A stretch of DNA of 64,000 bases from Hymenobacter sp. GOD-10R. Lineage in GTDB: Bacteria > Bacteroidota > Bacteroidia > Cytophagales > Hymenobacteraceae. The notes beneath the pieces are model-generated. The model saw nothing but the letters and a program-made list of their open reading frames with translations, searched no databases and was not told the origin of the DNA. The DNA lies in contig NZ_CP141184.1 in NCBI RefSeq assembly GCF_035609205.1, positions 6,066,501 to 6,130,500 on the forward strand. Direction: 5' to 3'. The position numbers and the translations under genes were made by a program. Below are positions 43,276 through 52,643 of the stretch, in pieces (the stretch's first letter is position 1; each line of letters begins with the position of its first letter).

Positions 43276-45135
43276 TCAGTCGAGTTTTCCCACGGCCGGG
43301 GACGGTAAGCTGCTCAGGATGGGTTTGGGTAAACTCTTCAGGGTAGTTTGCTCGGGCTTCAGCATCTCCAGCACAACGACTTCATTTTCACCCTTCTTAA
43401 GCCACTCCACCGGCACATACAATGTCTGCTGGGGGCCGGCTTGCCAGTAGCGACCTAGGTTATGCCCATTGAGCCACACCGAGCCTTTTCCCCAAGTGCG
43501 CATGTCCAGGTAGGTATCGCCGGTTTGGGTGAGGGTGAAGGTGCCGTGCTTTACGGAAGGGCCGGCAAGGGCCTTGGTGGCGGTTTTGGTTTTGAACAAG
43601 GAGGCATCGGCCCGCTCGAACGGCAGGCTGAACATCTGCCAGTTCTTCACCTCCTTGCCGCCCAGCAACACCTTCTCGGTGATGCCCTTGTGGTTTTGCA
43701 ACAGGTACTTGCCGAAGTTGATCCGACCTAGGTTTTCTACCAAGATTTCCAACCGCGCTGAGCCCTTAGGCAGGGTGATGGCCAGGCTGTCTTGCTTTAG
43801 GCGGCGGTCCAGCACGCCCACCCGCTTACCATCCACGAAGATTACTCCATAGTCTCGCAGGTCTTTGATCTTCAGGGTGCTGGTCGTGCCGCCCGGCACT
43901 GTAGCGCGATACAGCACGTAGCCGTACGCCTGACCTAGGTCTTCGAAGGTGAGCGGCGTGGCATTGGCTTTCGGCGAAGGTAGCATGTCGAACAGGCTCA
44001 CAGCTTGCGTGAGCTGCACGGCGGGCAGCGTGATAGTGGGCTTGGCAGCGGGCACCGGGGGCAGCTTCACGCCGGCGGGCAAGTGCTTCTCAATGACACT
44101 GCGAAACGCCATGAATTTGGGGGTAGCATTACCGGCTTCGTCCAGCGGCGCATCGTAGTCGTAACTGCTGATCTGGGGCTCGTAGGCGACCGTGTCGCTG
44201 AAGTTGGCGCCGTTCATAAAGCCGCGCGTAGTGCCCCCATGAAACATGTACATGTTGATGGACAGGCCTGCAGCCAGCACCGTATCGAGGCGGCCGGTGT
44301 ACTTGGAGGCCGGCACGGTGTGGTGCGGAGCGCCCCACCAATCAAACCAAGCCGGGTACCACTCGGCAATGAAGAAGGGCCCCTTGCCGCCGTGGTTTTC
44401 GCGCACGACTTGCTTTACCTTGTTGGGGTCGTCCCAGCCATTCACGGCCGGCAGCAAACCTTCTAAGTGCCCCTCTTTCACCTTGGCACCGGGGTCACAG
44501 GTGTAGAGCAGGCCATCGAAGCCAGCATCTTGGAACAGCTTGCGATTGATAGCTAGGTACTCTTTGTCGCTGGCGTAGAAGCCGTATTCGTTCTCTACCT
44601 GCACCATGAGCACCGGTCCGCCGTGGTTGATCTGCAAGGGCGCGAGCTGCTTGCCAACTTCCTGGATATACGCTTTGTACTCGGCCAGAAACTGCGGCGA
44701 CTTGCTGCGCACTACGAGGCCTTTCTCGTTTTGCAACCAGTACGGGTAGCCACCAAATTCCCACTCGGCGCACACGTAGGGGCTAGGTCGCAGCACCACC
44801 CAGAGACCTTCCTCCTGCGCCATCTTCACGAAGGCTGCAATGTCGTTGTTGCCGGTGAAGTCGAACTTACCTTTCTGCGGCTCGTGCAGGTTCCAGAATA
44901 CGTAGGTCCCTATCGTGTTCAGGCCCATAGCCTTCGCCATTTTCATGCGGGCCCGCCATGCTTCCCGCGGCACGCGGGGGTAGTGCAGCTCGCCCGAAAT
45001 CATTTGAAACGGCTTACCGTCGAGCAGGAAGTTTTCGTCGCCCAAGGCAAAGGTGTGCTTTGCCACTTGGGCATCGGCAGCCACCGGCAGCAGGCAGGTA
45101 CTAAAGAATAAGAGAAGCCAGAAAAGATTTTTCAT
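43276..45135 (-). CDS. Glycoside hydrolase family 35 beta-galactosidase
   Basis: This is a 619-residue exported beta-galactosidase. The signal peptide is NLFWLLLFFSTCLLPVAADA. The GH35 TIM barrel shows SGELHYPRVPREAWRARMKMAKAMGLNTIGTYVFWNLHEP, RPSPYVCAEWEFGGYPYWL and the acid/base Glu in VQVENEYGFY. The nucleophile Glu is in FFIAEWYPAWFDWWG. C-terminal jelly-roll domains contain LNGHNLGRYWQAGPQQTLYVP. It is the first gene of the minus-strand locus, directly downstream of the regulatory gap shared with the sensor. It probably trims terminal galactose from beta-1,3- or beta-1,6-linked oligosaccharides delivered by SusCD. Confidence 0.92.
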   Translation of the reverse strand: MKNLFWLLLFFSTCLLPVAADAQVAKHTFALGDENFLLDGKPFQMISGELHYPRVPREAWRARMKMAKAMGLNTIGTYVFWNLHEPQKGKFDFTGNNDIAAFVKMAQEEGLWVVLRPSPYVCAEWEFGGYPYWLQNEKGLVVRSKSPQFLAEYKAYIQEVGKQLAPLQINHGGPVLMVQVENEYGFYASDKEYLAINRKLFQDAGFDGLLYTCDPGAKVKEGHLEGLLPAVNGWDDPNKVKQVVRENHGGKGPFFIAEWYPAWFDWWGAPHHTVPASKYTGRLDTVLAAGLSINMYMFHGGTTRGFMNGANFSDTVAYEPQISSYDYDAPLDEAGNATPKFMAFRSVIEKHLPAGVKLPPVPAAKPTITLPAVQLTQAVSLFDMLPSPKANATPLTFEDLGQAYGYVLYRATVPGGTTSTLKIKDLRDYGVIFVDGKRVGVLDRRLKQDSLAITLPKGSARLEILVENLGRINFGKYLLQNHKGITEKVLLGGKEVKNWQMFSLPFERADASLFKTKTATKALAGPSVKHGTFTLTQTGDTYLDMRTWGKGSVWLNGHNLGRYWQAGPQQTLYVPVEWLKKGENEVVVLEMLKPEQTTLKSLPKPILSSLPSPAVGKLD

Positions 45136-45771
45136 GGTGGAGTTAAGCGGAAGAAGGGGTCGGGTACTGGGTTACTAAAAGGTGTGGCGGGAAGCTGAAG
45201 TATTCGCCGCAATCGTTTGTGGTTGGCTTGGCCCTACCAGCAGCCGGACTGCTCCGGTAAGCACTCTCCTGAAGGACTGAAGTTGAATTCTCCGGCAACT
45301 CTTATCAGTAGAGCTACCCTAACTAGGTCTTGTGCAGCGTGGGAAATAGTCGTGTTGCAGGCCGCCGAAGCAGCAGACGTTTATCACCTGGTTTGCTCAC
45401 CCTACTAATGGCAAGCAGACGGGCTTTTCGTGCGGAAAAGAAAAGCGCTCTTATCAGGCCCTAAAACTACCAGAGCAGGCTGGTCTGAAGCAGGGGGATT
45501 TTGATAAAAAAGAGGCGGGAAATTGGTCTGAACGCAGCAAAAACAGGATTCTACCGCTTCTTATTTAACTAAATCGGGACTTTTCAACCAAAAAAGGGGT
45601 AAATTGGTCGGCCTTCAAGAAAGGCTTCATTCGGAGGACGAGCGGTTGAGGCAGTAGCCTAGGTTTTGTTTATCGGCTCTGAATTGGCTTTCGAAAGGAC
45701 CTGAACCGAGCCGTTTGTGGCTTCAATACACCTTCGCTTTTTCCCTCCTTTCGGGGTTGAATTTATACGCT
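45136..45771. promoter_or_regulatory. Divergent regulatory gap of the glycan locus
   Basis: About 640 bases separate the GH35 and sensor start codons and hold no credible gene. A repeated motif, TTGGTCTGAA-like, occurs at 45480-45489 (CTGGTCTGAAGCAG), 45520-45535 (AAATTGGTCTGAACGCAG) and 45600-45610 (AAATTGGTCGG). The last two are each preceded by AAAAAAG and a G-rich tract. These are candidate sites for the AraC-type output domain of the sensor. Exact TAnnTTTG boxes were not found. Confidence 0.45.
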
Positions 45772-48700
45772 ATGAAGTGGCTAGTTTCCCAAGCTCTACT
45801 CCTCTTCATGATAGGGGTAGCGTGCACAAGCGGCCTTGCCCAAAGCGCGCCCGGAGAATTCCGATTTGAACACCTTACCGTCAACGATGGCCTATCGCAC
45901 AGTGACGCTATGGCCGTGGTGCAAGACCGCGCCGGTTTTATTTGGGTCGGAACCAACCGAGGCATCAACCGCTACGATGGCTACGGCCTGAAGAAATATA
46001 TCCTGCCCGTAAACTCCTCCAATGGCTTATCCGGCAACCGCGTGCGGGCTTTCCACGTGGGCCCCAATGGCCGCTTGTGGGTCGGTGCCGAAAGCAGCGG
46101 CCTCAGCTACTACGATGCCGACCACGACCGTTTCCTCAACATCAAGGAGCAATATGCGCCACCCGCTTACCGCTCGTTAGCCCGCCAGTTGGCAGAATCC
46201 GACGTGGTGGGCATCACCTCCGATGTACATGAGCGCTTGTGGGTAGGAACCCAGCACGATGGTCTTTTTGTGTTGAGCTTTACGGCTCAGGGAAAGCTAG
46301 CTAGCTTACGGCAAGTCAGGCTAACCGAAAATGGCAGCACGAACTACCAAGTACTGAGCTTAGTAGCCACGCCAGAAGGTCAAATTTGGGTGGGCACCCT
46401 AGGGTCGGGATTGCGGATAGTAGACGCGGGTGCCTCCTTACCCGAGTCGCTGGCAACTCGCGCTGTCCCCCTTGCGGTTGCCACCGTTCGCGCCGTACAC
46501 CTCGACCGCCGCGGCGACCTCTGGATTGGGACTACCCACCAAGTGTTTTGGGTGTCGCGCCGGAGCCGGCTTCACGTGCGCGACCTAGCTTCACACCCCT
46601 TGCCACAGGCCTGCCGGGACATTCATGATTTGCGCCTGGACTCGTTTGGGCGGTTGTGGGTCGGTACTGATTATGGCTTGTACCTGTGGCAAGCGGCGGC
46701 CGTAACGGGCATAGCCCCGCCCCTTCAGCCCACCAAGCCTACTCTCTTTTTGCCAGTAGGCGGTGACCCCTTCAGCTTGCAGTCGGAGCGGGTGCATCAG
46801 CTCTTTGAAGATCAAAACCAAGTGTTGTGGTTGGCCGCTTCGGCGGGTGGGTTGAACCGGGTTGATCTCCGCCAAAAGCCTTTCGGCCAGCTCCAACACC
46901 AGCTGACAAGTGAACCTACGCTTCCTAATAATTACGTCAATGCCATTTACAAAGAAGAAGCGAAGAACCTGCTTTGGATTGGCACTCGCAACGGCTTCTC
47001 GCGCTACGACCTAGCTCGCAAAACCTATCACAACTACCTAAGCTGGCAGCAGTCGGGCGACGGAACCGGTGTGGATGTGTCGAGCATTGTGCAGGCTTCC
47101 GACGGTACCCTATGGCTCGGCACCCGCACCCACGGGCTCTACACGCTTAAGCGGGAAGGGGAGCACGAAGTATTGGCACGCTTTGCGGCCCTCTCAACTC
47201 AGCCCGATAAAGTAGCGACCAGCATTGAAAGCATCGTGGAGGACCGCTACGCGACCATGTGGGTGGCCACCTTCAACGCCGGATTAGCTAGGTTTAGTCG
47301 GGCTGGCAAGCATCTGAAAACGTATCGCCGCGCTACAGGCTTGCCCACTGACCACTTCACTTGCCTTCTGTACGACCGCAAGAAAGATGTGCTCTGGGCC
47401 AGCACCCGCGACGCGGGCCTGCTCAAGCTGCGCGTAACGGCTGACTCGCTAGTACTGCTGAAGCGTTTTACGTACGACAAGCACAACGTTAACAGCTTAA
47501 GCGTCAACTATACCTGGCCTCTATTGCAGGATAAGCAAGGGACGCTCTGGATAGGTACTATCGGCGGTGGCCTCCATCAGCTACAAACCGATCTGCAAGG
47601 CCGCGAAACCATCCGACGCTGTAACCAATGGATGCCCGAAAGCGACGTGGAAAGCATTCTGGCTGATGAGGATGGGCACCTCTGGATTGGGGGCACGGGC
47701 TTGTACCGCGTCACGCCTACTACCCACCGCTACCTACTCTACGACGTAGAAGACGGCCTGCAAAGCAACTCCTTCAAGATCGGTGCCGCCTGCCGTGCCC
47801 AGGATAGCACGCTGTACTTCGGAGGCATCAACGGCATCAGCTACTTCAAGCCCCGCGCGATCCAAACGAACCCGTACCCGCCCGTGGTGCGCATCACTGG
47901 CTTGCGTATTGCCAACAAGTCAGTGGCTGTGGGTGAGCTAATTAACAAGCGTGTATTGCTCACCAAGGATCTGGCCCGCCCGCAAACGATTGCCATTCGG
48001 GCGGATGAAAACGACTTCTCCGTGGAGTTCGTGGGCTTGAATTATGCCACGCCCAACAAGCACCACTACGCCTACCAGTTAGTAGGTTACAACACAGATT
48101 GGGTAGCTGCCGCGCCGGGGCAGCGCACGGCTGGTTTTGCCAACTTGCAGCCCGGTAACTACACCTTCTTGGTGAAAGCGAGCAATGGCGACGGGCTCTG
48201 GTCGAAAGAACCGGCTACGTTGCAGTTCACCATCTTGCCCCCATGGTGGAAAACGTGGTGGGCCTACTTACTGTACAGCTTGGCTTTATCTGGCGCCCTA
48301 CTGCTTTACCGCCGGGTTACGATGGCGCAGCAAGGCTTGAAGAGTAAGCTAACCTTAGAGAAGTTTCGGGTTGAGAAGGAGAAGGAGCTTACCGACCTGA
48401 AGCTGAGCTTCTTTACCAACGTCTCCCACGAGCTGCGCACCCCACTAACGCTCATCCTAGGTCCGATGGAAGAGCTACTCACGGCGGCTAACCGATTTGC
48501 GGGCTTAAAGGATAACATTCTGCTTATGCACAAGCAGACGCGTAAGCTGCTAGAGCTCGTTAATCAATTGCTCGACTTTCGTAAGGTGGAAGCCGGTCAG
48601 GTTCCCCTGCGCGCCACCCGCGGTGACATTATCGGCTTTGTGACAGAAATCTTCTTGATTTTCAAACTGAAAGCCGAAGAACGTGACCTAGCGTATTCAC

Positions 48701-50037
48701 TGCTGGCCCCACCCGAGCCGGTAGAGCTTTACTTTGATCCAGGCAAGCTCGAAATCGTACTGACCAACCTGCTGTCTAATGCCTTCAAGTACACCCGCGA
48801 ACACGGCACTATCACGCTGACTGCTGCGGTAGTAGGCGACCCGGAAAGCGCGGCTACTTTCGGAGCCCACGGGCTAATTGACAACTACCTAGAACTGAAG
48901 GTAATTGACCAAGGAATTGGCATGAAGCCATCCGATCTGGCAAACATCTTCGATGCTTATTATCAAGCCTCCCAAACCGAAACCCTGCGTATGATGGGTA
49001 CGGGCATTGGCTTGTCCTTGGTAAAGCAGTTTGTAGAGCGTCACGCCGGAGAAATTACGGTGGAGAGTGCAGTAGGCCAAGGAACTACATTTACGGTTCG
49101 GCTGCCCTTCGGGCGGGAACACCTAGCTCCCGCAGACCTCGCGCCGACAGAAGCCAGCGCCGAGCCAACCTTCCAGGCGCCTGAGACGCCCATCAGTTTA
49201 GCCATAACAGAGCACTTGCCGGAAGCAGCGGAAGAGCTAGCTGCCGGCACCCGTCGCTTGCTTATTGTGGAGGACAACGACGATGTGCGGCATTATGTAG
49301 AGCAGTTGTTTCGTCCTGACTATGAAGTAATGGTAGCCATCGACGGAGCACAAGGATGGGCCTTCGCGCAAGCACTACTACCGGATCTGGTCATTAGTGA
49401 TGTGATGATGCCCAACGGCAACGGGCTGGAACTCTGCCAAAAGATCAAGCAGAACCCTAAAACCCTGCACATTCCCGTGGTATTACTGACGGCGCGCACG
49501 GCCGCCGTTCACGAGCTGGAAGGGCTGGAAAACGGCGCCGACGATTACGTCAGCAAACCATTTAATCCAAAGCTGCTGCAAGCGAAGGTCTCTGCTATTC
49601 TGCGTAACCGGCTCAAAACGCGCGAGTTTTACCAGCGCCAGATTCTGCTGGAGCCTACGGAGGCCGTCATTCCCGAGGAAGACAAGCTGTTCCTGGAAAA
49701 AGCCATGAAAGTGGTGGAAGACAACCTTTCTGACCTCGACTTCAATGTGCAGGTGCTGATACGCGAAATGGGCATGAGCCAGTCTTTCTTTTACCGCCGG
49801 GTGAAAAGCATTACCGGGCAATCGGTGGTAGCCTTTATCCGCGACGTACGGTTGAAGCGAGCGGCGCAGCTATTGAGCAGCACCCACTTGCGCGTGTCTG
49901 ATATTGCCTACCAGGTTGGTATGCAAGACCTAAAGCACTTCCGAACCGAGTTTCAGAAGATCTACAACATGTCTCCCTCCGAGTACGCCAAGCAACACCG
50001 CGGCAGTGAGCCAGTGGGGTTGGTGGTGTGCAACTAA
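45772..50037 (+). CDS. Hybrid two-component system regulator of the glycan locus
   Basis: This 1421-residue single-chain sensor-regulator couples a periplasmic glycan sensor to transcription. A signal peptide (WLVSQALLLFMIGVACTSGLA) is followed by two seven-bladed propellers with many W-G-nG-L repeats (FIWVGTNRGINRYDG, LWVGTEHDGL-like). A Y_Y_Y domain (about 740-820) comes next, then a membrane helix (WWAYLLYSLALSGALLLY, about 830). The histidine kinase has phospho-acceptor SHELRTPLTLILGP (His about 886) and the ATP-binding N and G boxes (NLLSNAFKYT, GTGIGLSLV). The receiver domain has phospho-Asp in VISDVMMPNGNG (about 1205). The AraC HTH is MSQSFFYRRVKSITGQ to PSEYAKQH. The ATG at MKWLVSQ is preferred over a longer start lacking a good signal peptide. 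Confidence 0.93.
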   Translation: MKWLVSQALLLFMIGVACTSGLAQSAPGEFRFEHLTVNDGLSHSDAMAVVQDRAGFIWVGTNRGINRYDGYGLKKYILPVNSSNGLSGNRVRAFHVGPNGRLWVGAESSGLSYYDADHDRFLNIKEQYAPPAYRSLARQLAESDVVGITSDVHERLWVGTQHDGLFVLSFTAQGKLASLRQVRLTENGSTNYQVLSLVATPEGQIWVGTLGSGLRIVDAGASLPESLATRAVPLAVATVRAVHLDRRGDLWIGTTHQVFWVSRRSRLHVRDLASHPLPQACRDIHDLRLDSFGRLWVGTDYGLYLWQAAAVTGIAPPLQPTKPTLFLPVGGDPFSLQSERVHQLFEDQNQVLWLAASAGGLNRVDLRQKPFGQLQHQLTSEPTLPNNYVNAIYKEEAKNLLWIGTRNGFSRYDLARKTYHNYLSWQQSGDGTGVDVSSIVQASDGTLWLGTRTHGLYTLKREGEHEVLARFAALSTQPDKVATSIESIVEDRYATMWVATFNAGLARFSRAGKHLKTYRRATGLPTDHFTCLLYDRKKDVLWASTRDAGLLKLRVTADSLVLLKRFTYDKHNVNSLSVNYTWPLLQDKQGTLWIGTIGGGLHQLQTDLQGRETIRRCNQWMPESDVESILADEDGHLWIGGTGLYRVTPTTHRYLLYDVEDGLQSNSFKIGAACRAQDSTLYFGGINGISYFKPRAIQTNPYPPVVRITGLRIANKSVAVGELINKRVLLTKDLARPQTIAIRADENDFSVEFVGLNYATPNKHHYAYQLVGYNTDWVAAAPGQRTAGFANLQPGNYTFLVKASNGDGLWSKEPATLQFTILPPWWKTWWAYLLYSLALSGALLLYRRVTMAQQGLKSKLTLEKFRVEKEKELTDLKLSFFTNVSHELRTPLTLILGPMEELLTAANRFAGLKDNILLMHKQTRKLLELVNQLLDFRKVEAGQVPLRATRGDIIGFVTEIFLIFKLKAEERDLAYSLLAPPEPVELYFDPGKLEIVLTNLLSNAFKYTREHGTITLTAAVVGDPESAATFGAHGLIDNYLELKVIDQGIGMKPSDLANIFDAYYQASQTETLRMMGTGIGLSLVKQFVERHAGEITVESAVGQGTTFTVRLPFGREHLAPADLAPTEASAEPTFQAPETPISLAITEHLPEAAEELAAGTRRLLIVEDNDDVRHYVEQLFRPDYEVMVAIDGAQGWAFAQALLPDLVISDVMMPNGNGLELCQKIKQNPKTLHIPVVLLTARTAAVHELEGLENGADDYVSKPFNPKLLQAKVSAILRNRLKTREFYQRQILLEPTEAVIPEEDKLFLEKAMKVVEDNLSDLDFNVQVLIREMGMSQSFFYRRVKSITGQSVVAFIRDVRLKRAAQLLSSTHLRVSDIAYQVGMQDLKHFRTEFQKIYNMSPSEYAKQHRGSEPVGLVVCN

Positions 50038-50278
50038 ACGTTGGGAGGAAAACGTATGACCTAGGTGGTCTAGCAGGTTCGGCGAAGATCAGCTATTGAC
50101 TATCCGGAATGAGTGCCACTCTATTCATCATAAAGGGTCTTTTGCAGTGTGTGGTACAGCATCCGTTTATACCATGGGTGGCGAAACCGCACGCCTCAAA
50201 ATTTAACAAAACGAGGCCTGACCATATCGTATGTTGTTGAGTAGGTAGTATCTTAGAAGCTCGTATGCTGTAACTGTA

Positions 50279-51274
50279 GTGCCTGTGTTTTCTTTCAAGC
50301 TCACCTGCTCACCTCTTTTTGGCCTTTTCCTTAGCTTCTGGGCGTCGGTAGCAATGCCCGCAGGCTGCACCGAGCAAGGCAGCCACAGCAAGGCCTTATC
50401 GCCGGAGCAGTTTGTTAAGATTCGGCAGCACCTAGTATATCAAGATTCTCTGCATGCCGATTCAATAGCGCAAGCAGGCGGGCATCTCCCAGGCACTATT
50501 CTGCCTGACAGCCGAATTGTAGCATACTATGGCAACCTTAAGCACACCAAAATGGGAGTGCTTGGGCAGTATCCAAAGCAGGAAATGCTTCGCCGCCTTG
50601 GCGAACAGGTGAAAGAGTGGGAGACTGCCGATCCGAAAACCCCTGTGCGTCCTGCCCTGCACGCTATAGCTGTGATAGCTCAGCACGACGCTGGCGCCGA
50701 CGGCAAATACCGCATGGCCCTCCCCGATTCAGTGCTTGAGCGCGTCGTGAACTGGGGCCGCGAACAGCACGCCCTCGTATTTCTGGACGTGCAAGTGGGC
50801 CTGAGTACCTTACCCGAGGAGCTGCCTCGCTTGGAGAAGTTTCTGCGTTTGCCCTTCGTGCACCTAGGTATCGACCCCGAGTTTTCGATGAAATCGGGGG
50901 CGCGGCCGGGTACAGAAGTTGGCGAGTTCGATGCTACCGACGTGAACTACGCTCGTCGCTTCTTGGCGCGCATTGTGAGCGAAAACCAGCTGCCGCCCAA
51001 AGTGCTAGTAGTGCACCGTTTCCGGCAGGATATGCTTACCAACTACCAAGCTATCAAGCTCGATCCTCGCGTGCAGATCGTGATGCACATGGATGGCTGG
51101 GGTACACCTAGCATTAAGCGCGGCTCCTACCGCAAGTTCATCGTGCGGGAACCTGTACAGTACACGGGCTTCAAAATCTTCTATAAAAACGACCGTCGAA
51201 ACGAGTCGCGGCTGATGACGCCCCAAGAAGTAGCCACCCTGCGCCCTAACCCGCTCTATATTCAGTATCAGTAA
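50279..51274 (+). CDS. Lipoprotein of unknown function, paralogue 1
   Basis: This 331-residue predicted lipoprotein starts with GTG and has a signal region ending at AVAMPAGC. The family was not recognised by name. Conserved segments shared with the next gene are GHLPGTILPDSRIVAYYGN, MGVLGQYPKQEMLRRL, FLDVQVGLS, FVHLGIDPEFSM, NYARRFLARIVSENQLPPKVLVVHRF and MHMDGWG. Strand-plus-acid motifs (LDVQVG, GIDPEF, VVHRF, MHMDGWG) placed in series suggest a TIM-barrel hydrolase-like fold. This is inference only. It follows the hybrid sensor by about 240 bases on the same strand and might be linked to glycan metabolism. Confidence 0.6.
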   Translation: MPVFSFKLTCSPLFGLFLSFWASVAMPAGCTEQGSHSKALSPEQFVKIRQHLVYQDSLHADSIAQAGGHLPGTILPDSRIVAYYGNLKHTKMGVLGQYPKQEMLRRLGEQVKEWETADPKTPVRPALHAIAVIAQHDAGADGKYRMALPDSVLERVVNWGREQHALVFLDVQVGLSTLPEELPRLEKFLRLPFVHLGIDPEFSMKSGARPGTEVGEFDATDVNYARRFLARIVSENQLPPKVLVVHRFRQDMLTNYQAIKLDPRVQIVMHMDGWGTPSIKRGSYRKFIVREPVQYTGFKIFYKNDRRNESRLMTPQEVATLRPNPLYIQYQ

Positions 51275-51487
51275 AGCGGCGCTTCGTAACTGCACGTTTT
51301 TTATACTTTATAATCTTTTAAAGACGCGCTCAAAAGGCAGACGCAATAATCATAGTCAGCTTAAAAGCAGCATTTTAAGTTTATCAGGCAACTGTCGAGC
51401 TCAGCAATTCCCTCATCAGCAACAATTTTTATTTAAACGGAAAGCGGTTTCTTTGATGTCTCCCTTCCCTAATTAACTTTTTTAGTA

Positions 51488-52510
51488 GTGTCTTATTTCA
51501 AATCTCTAACCACTGTGCTGCCCTTCGTGGGCCTTGTTTCGTTAGCCTACTTATCAAGCTGCAGCAACCACCCAGAGAGCAGCAGCCCCGACGGCAAGCC
51601 CACCGCTGAAGTACCTACTTCACCCGCGCCCATCGACAGCTTGAAGCTGAAAATGGAAGCCATGCGCCGCGACTCGCTCAAGGCTGATTCTATCGCCAGA
51701 AAAAACGGGCAACTGCCAGGCTCCATTCTGCCAGGGCACCGCATCGTAGCCTTCTATGGTAACATCCGGTCTAAGGGCATGGGCATCCTAGGGCGGGAGC
51801 CGAAAGAAAAGATGTTCCGCAAGTTTGAGGGCGTGTTGAAAGAGTGGCAAGCCGCTGACTCTAGCTTACCTATTCAGCCGGCGCTGCACAGCGTGACCAT
51901 CACCGCCCAAGGCGCACCAGGCAAGGATGGTAAATACCGCCTGATGAACTCCAAAGCGACCATCGAGGAAACGATCAGTTGGGCAAAAGAGCATAACTGC
52001 ATCCTGTTCCTAGATGTGCAAGTGGGCCTGAGCGATTTGGAGCATGAACTGCACAAGCTGGAGCCTTACCTAAAGGACCCCATCGTGCACATGGGCATCG
52101 ACCCCGAGTTTGCGATGCAGACAAAAGGAGTGCGCCCCGGAAAAAAGATCGGCACCTACGATGCCAAGGATGTGAACTACGCCATCAACTTCCTGGCGCG
52201 CATCGTGAGTGAAAACCACTTGCCCCCGAAAGTGCTGACGGTGCACCGCTTTACGCAGGGCATGATTACCAACTACAAAAACATCAAGCTAGACCCACGC
52301 GTGCAGGTGGTGATGCACATGGACGGCTGGGGCAACCCCATCCTCAAAAAGGACTCGTACCACGATTACATCCAGACCCAACCAGTACAGTACACTGGCT
52401 TCAAACTCTTTTATGAGTACGACCCTAGGCCTGCTCCTCACCACATGATGACGCCAAAAGAAGTACTGGCCGAACTCACACCGAAGCCGCTATACATACA
52501 GTATCAATAA
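51488..52510 (+). CDS. Lipoprotein of unknown function, paralogue 2
   Basis: This 340-residue paralogue of the preceding gene also starts with GTG. The lipobox is LVSLAYLSSC, followed by a Ser/Pro-rich spacer. Conserved parts are GQLPGSILPGHRIVAFYGN, MGILGREPKEKMFRKF, ALHSVTITAQGAPGKDGKYRL, LFLDVQVGLSDL, HMGIDPEFAM, NYAINFLARIVSENHLPPKVLTVHRF, VVMHMDGWGNP and the identical terminal LYIQYQ. The near-identical acidic motifs suggest both copies are active. The two genes are 213 bases apart, and a palindromic terminator follows this one. Confidence 0.6.
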   Translation: MSYFKSLTTVLPFVGLVSLAYLSSCSNHPESSSPDGKPTAEVPTSPAPIDSLKLKMEAMRRDSLKADSIARKNGQLPGSILPGHRIVAFYGNIRSKGMGILGREPKEKMFRKFEGVLKEWQAADSSLPIQPALHSVTITAQGAPGKDGKYRLMNSKATIEETISWAKEHNCILFLDVQVGLSDLEHELHKLEPYLKDPIVHMGIDPEFAMQTKGVRPGKKIGTYDAKDVNYAINFLARIVSENHLPPKVLTVHRFTQGMITNYKNIKLDPRVQVVMHMDGWGNPILKKDSYHDYIQTQPVQYTGFKLFYEYDPRPAPHHMMTPKEVLAELTPKPLYIQYQ

Positions 52511-52565
52511 CTTCGCTAGAGTGCCTGAGTGGCTTCGCACTAAGTAAAGCATTAGATAAATAAAG

Positions 52566-52596
52566 AAAAGCCTGTCAGCTAGCTGACAGGCTTTTT
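52566..52596. terminator. Perfect palindromic terminator
   Basis: AAAAGCCTGTCAGCT is followed immediately by its exact complement, with no loop bases, and then a T run. It lies between convergent genes and contains AGCTAGCT at its centre. Confidence 0.85.
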
Positions 52597-52643
52597 GTTG
52601 TAATAAGCTGAAATGAAAGAGTACTCAGTCACTCAGCCACTCT

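Noticed and set aside
45217..45408. Small open frame in the divergent regulatory gap
   Set aside because: The composition is random-like, with no signal, no conservation clue and no terminator. It probably occurs by chance.
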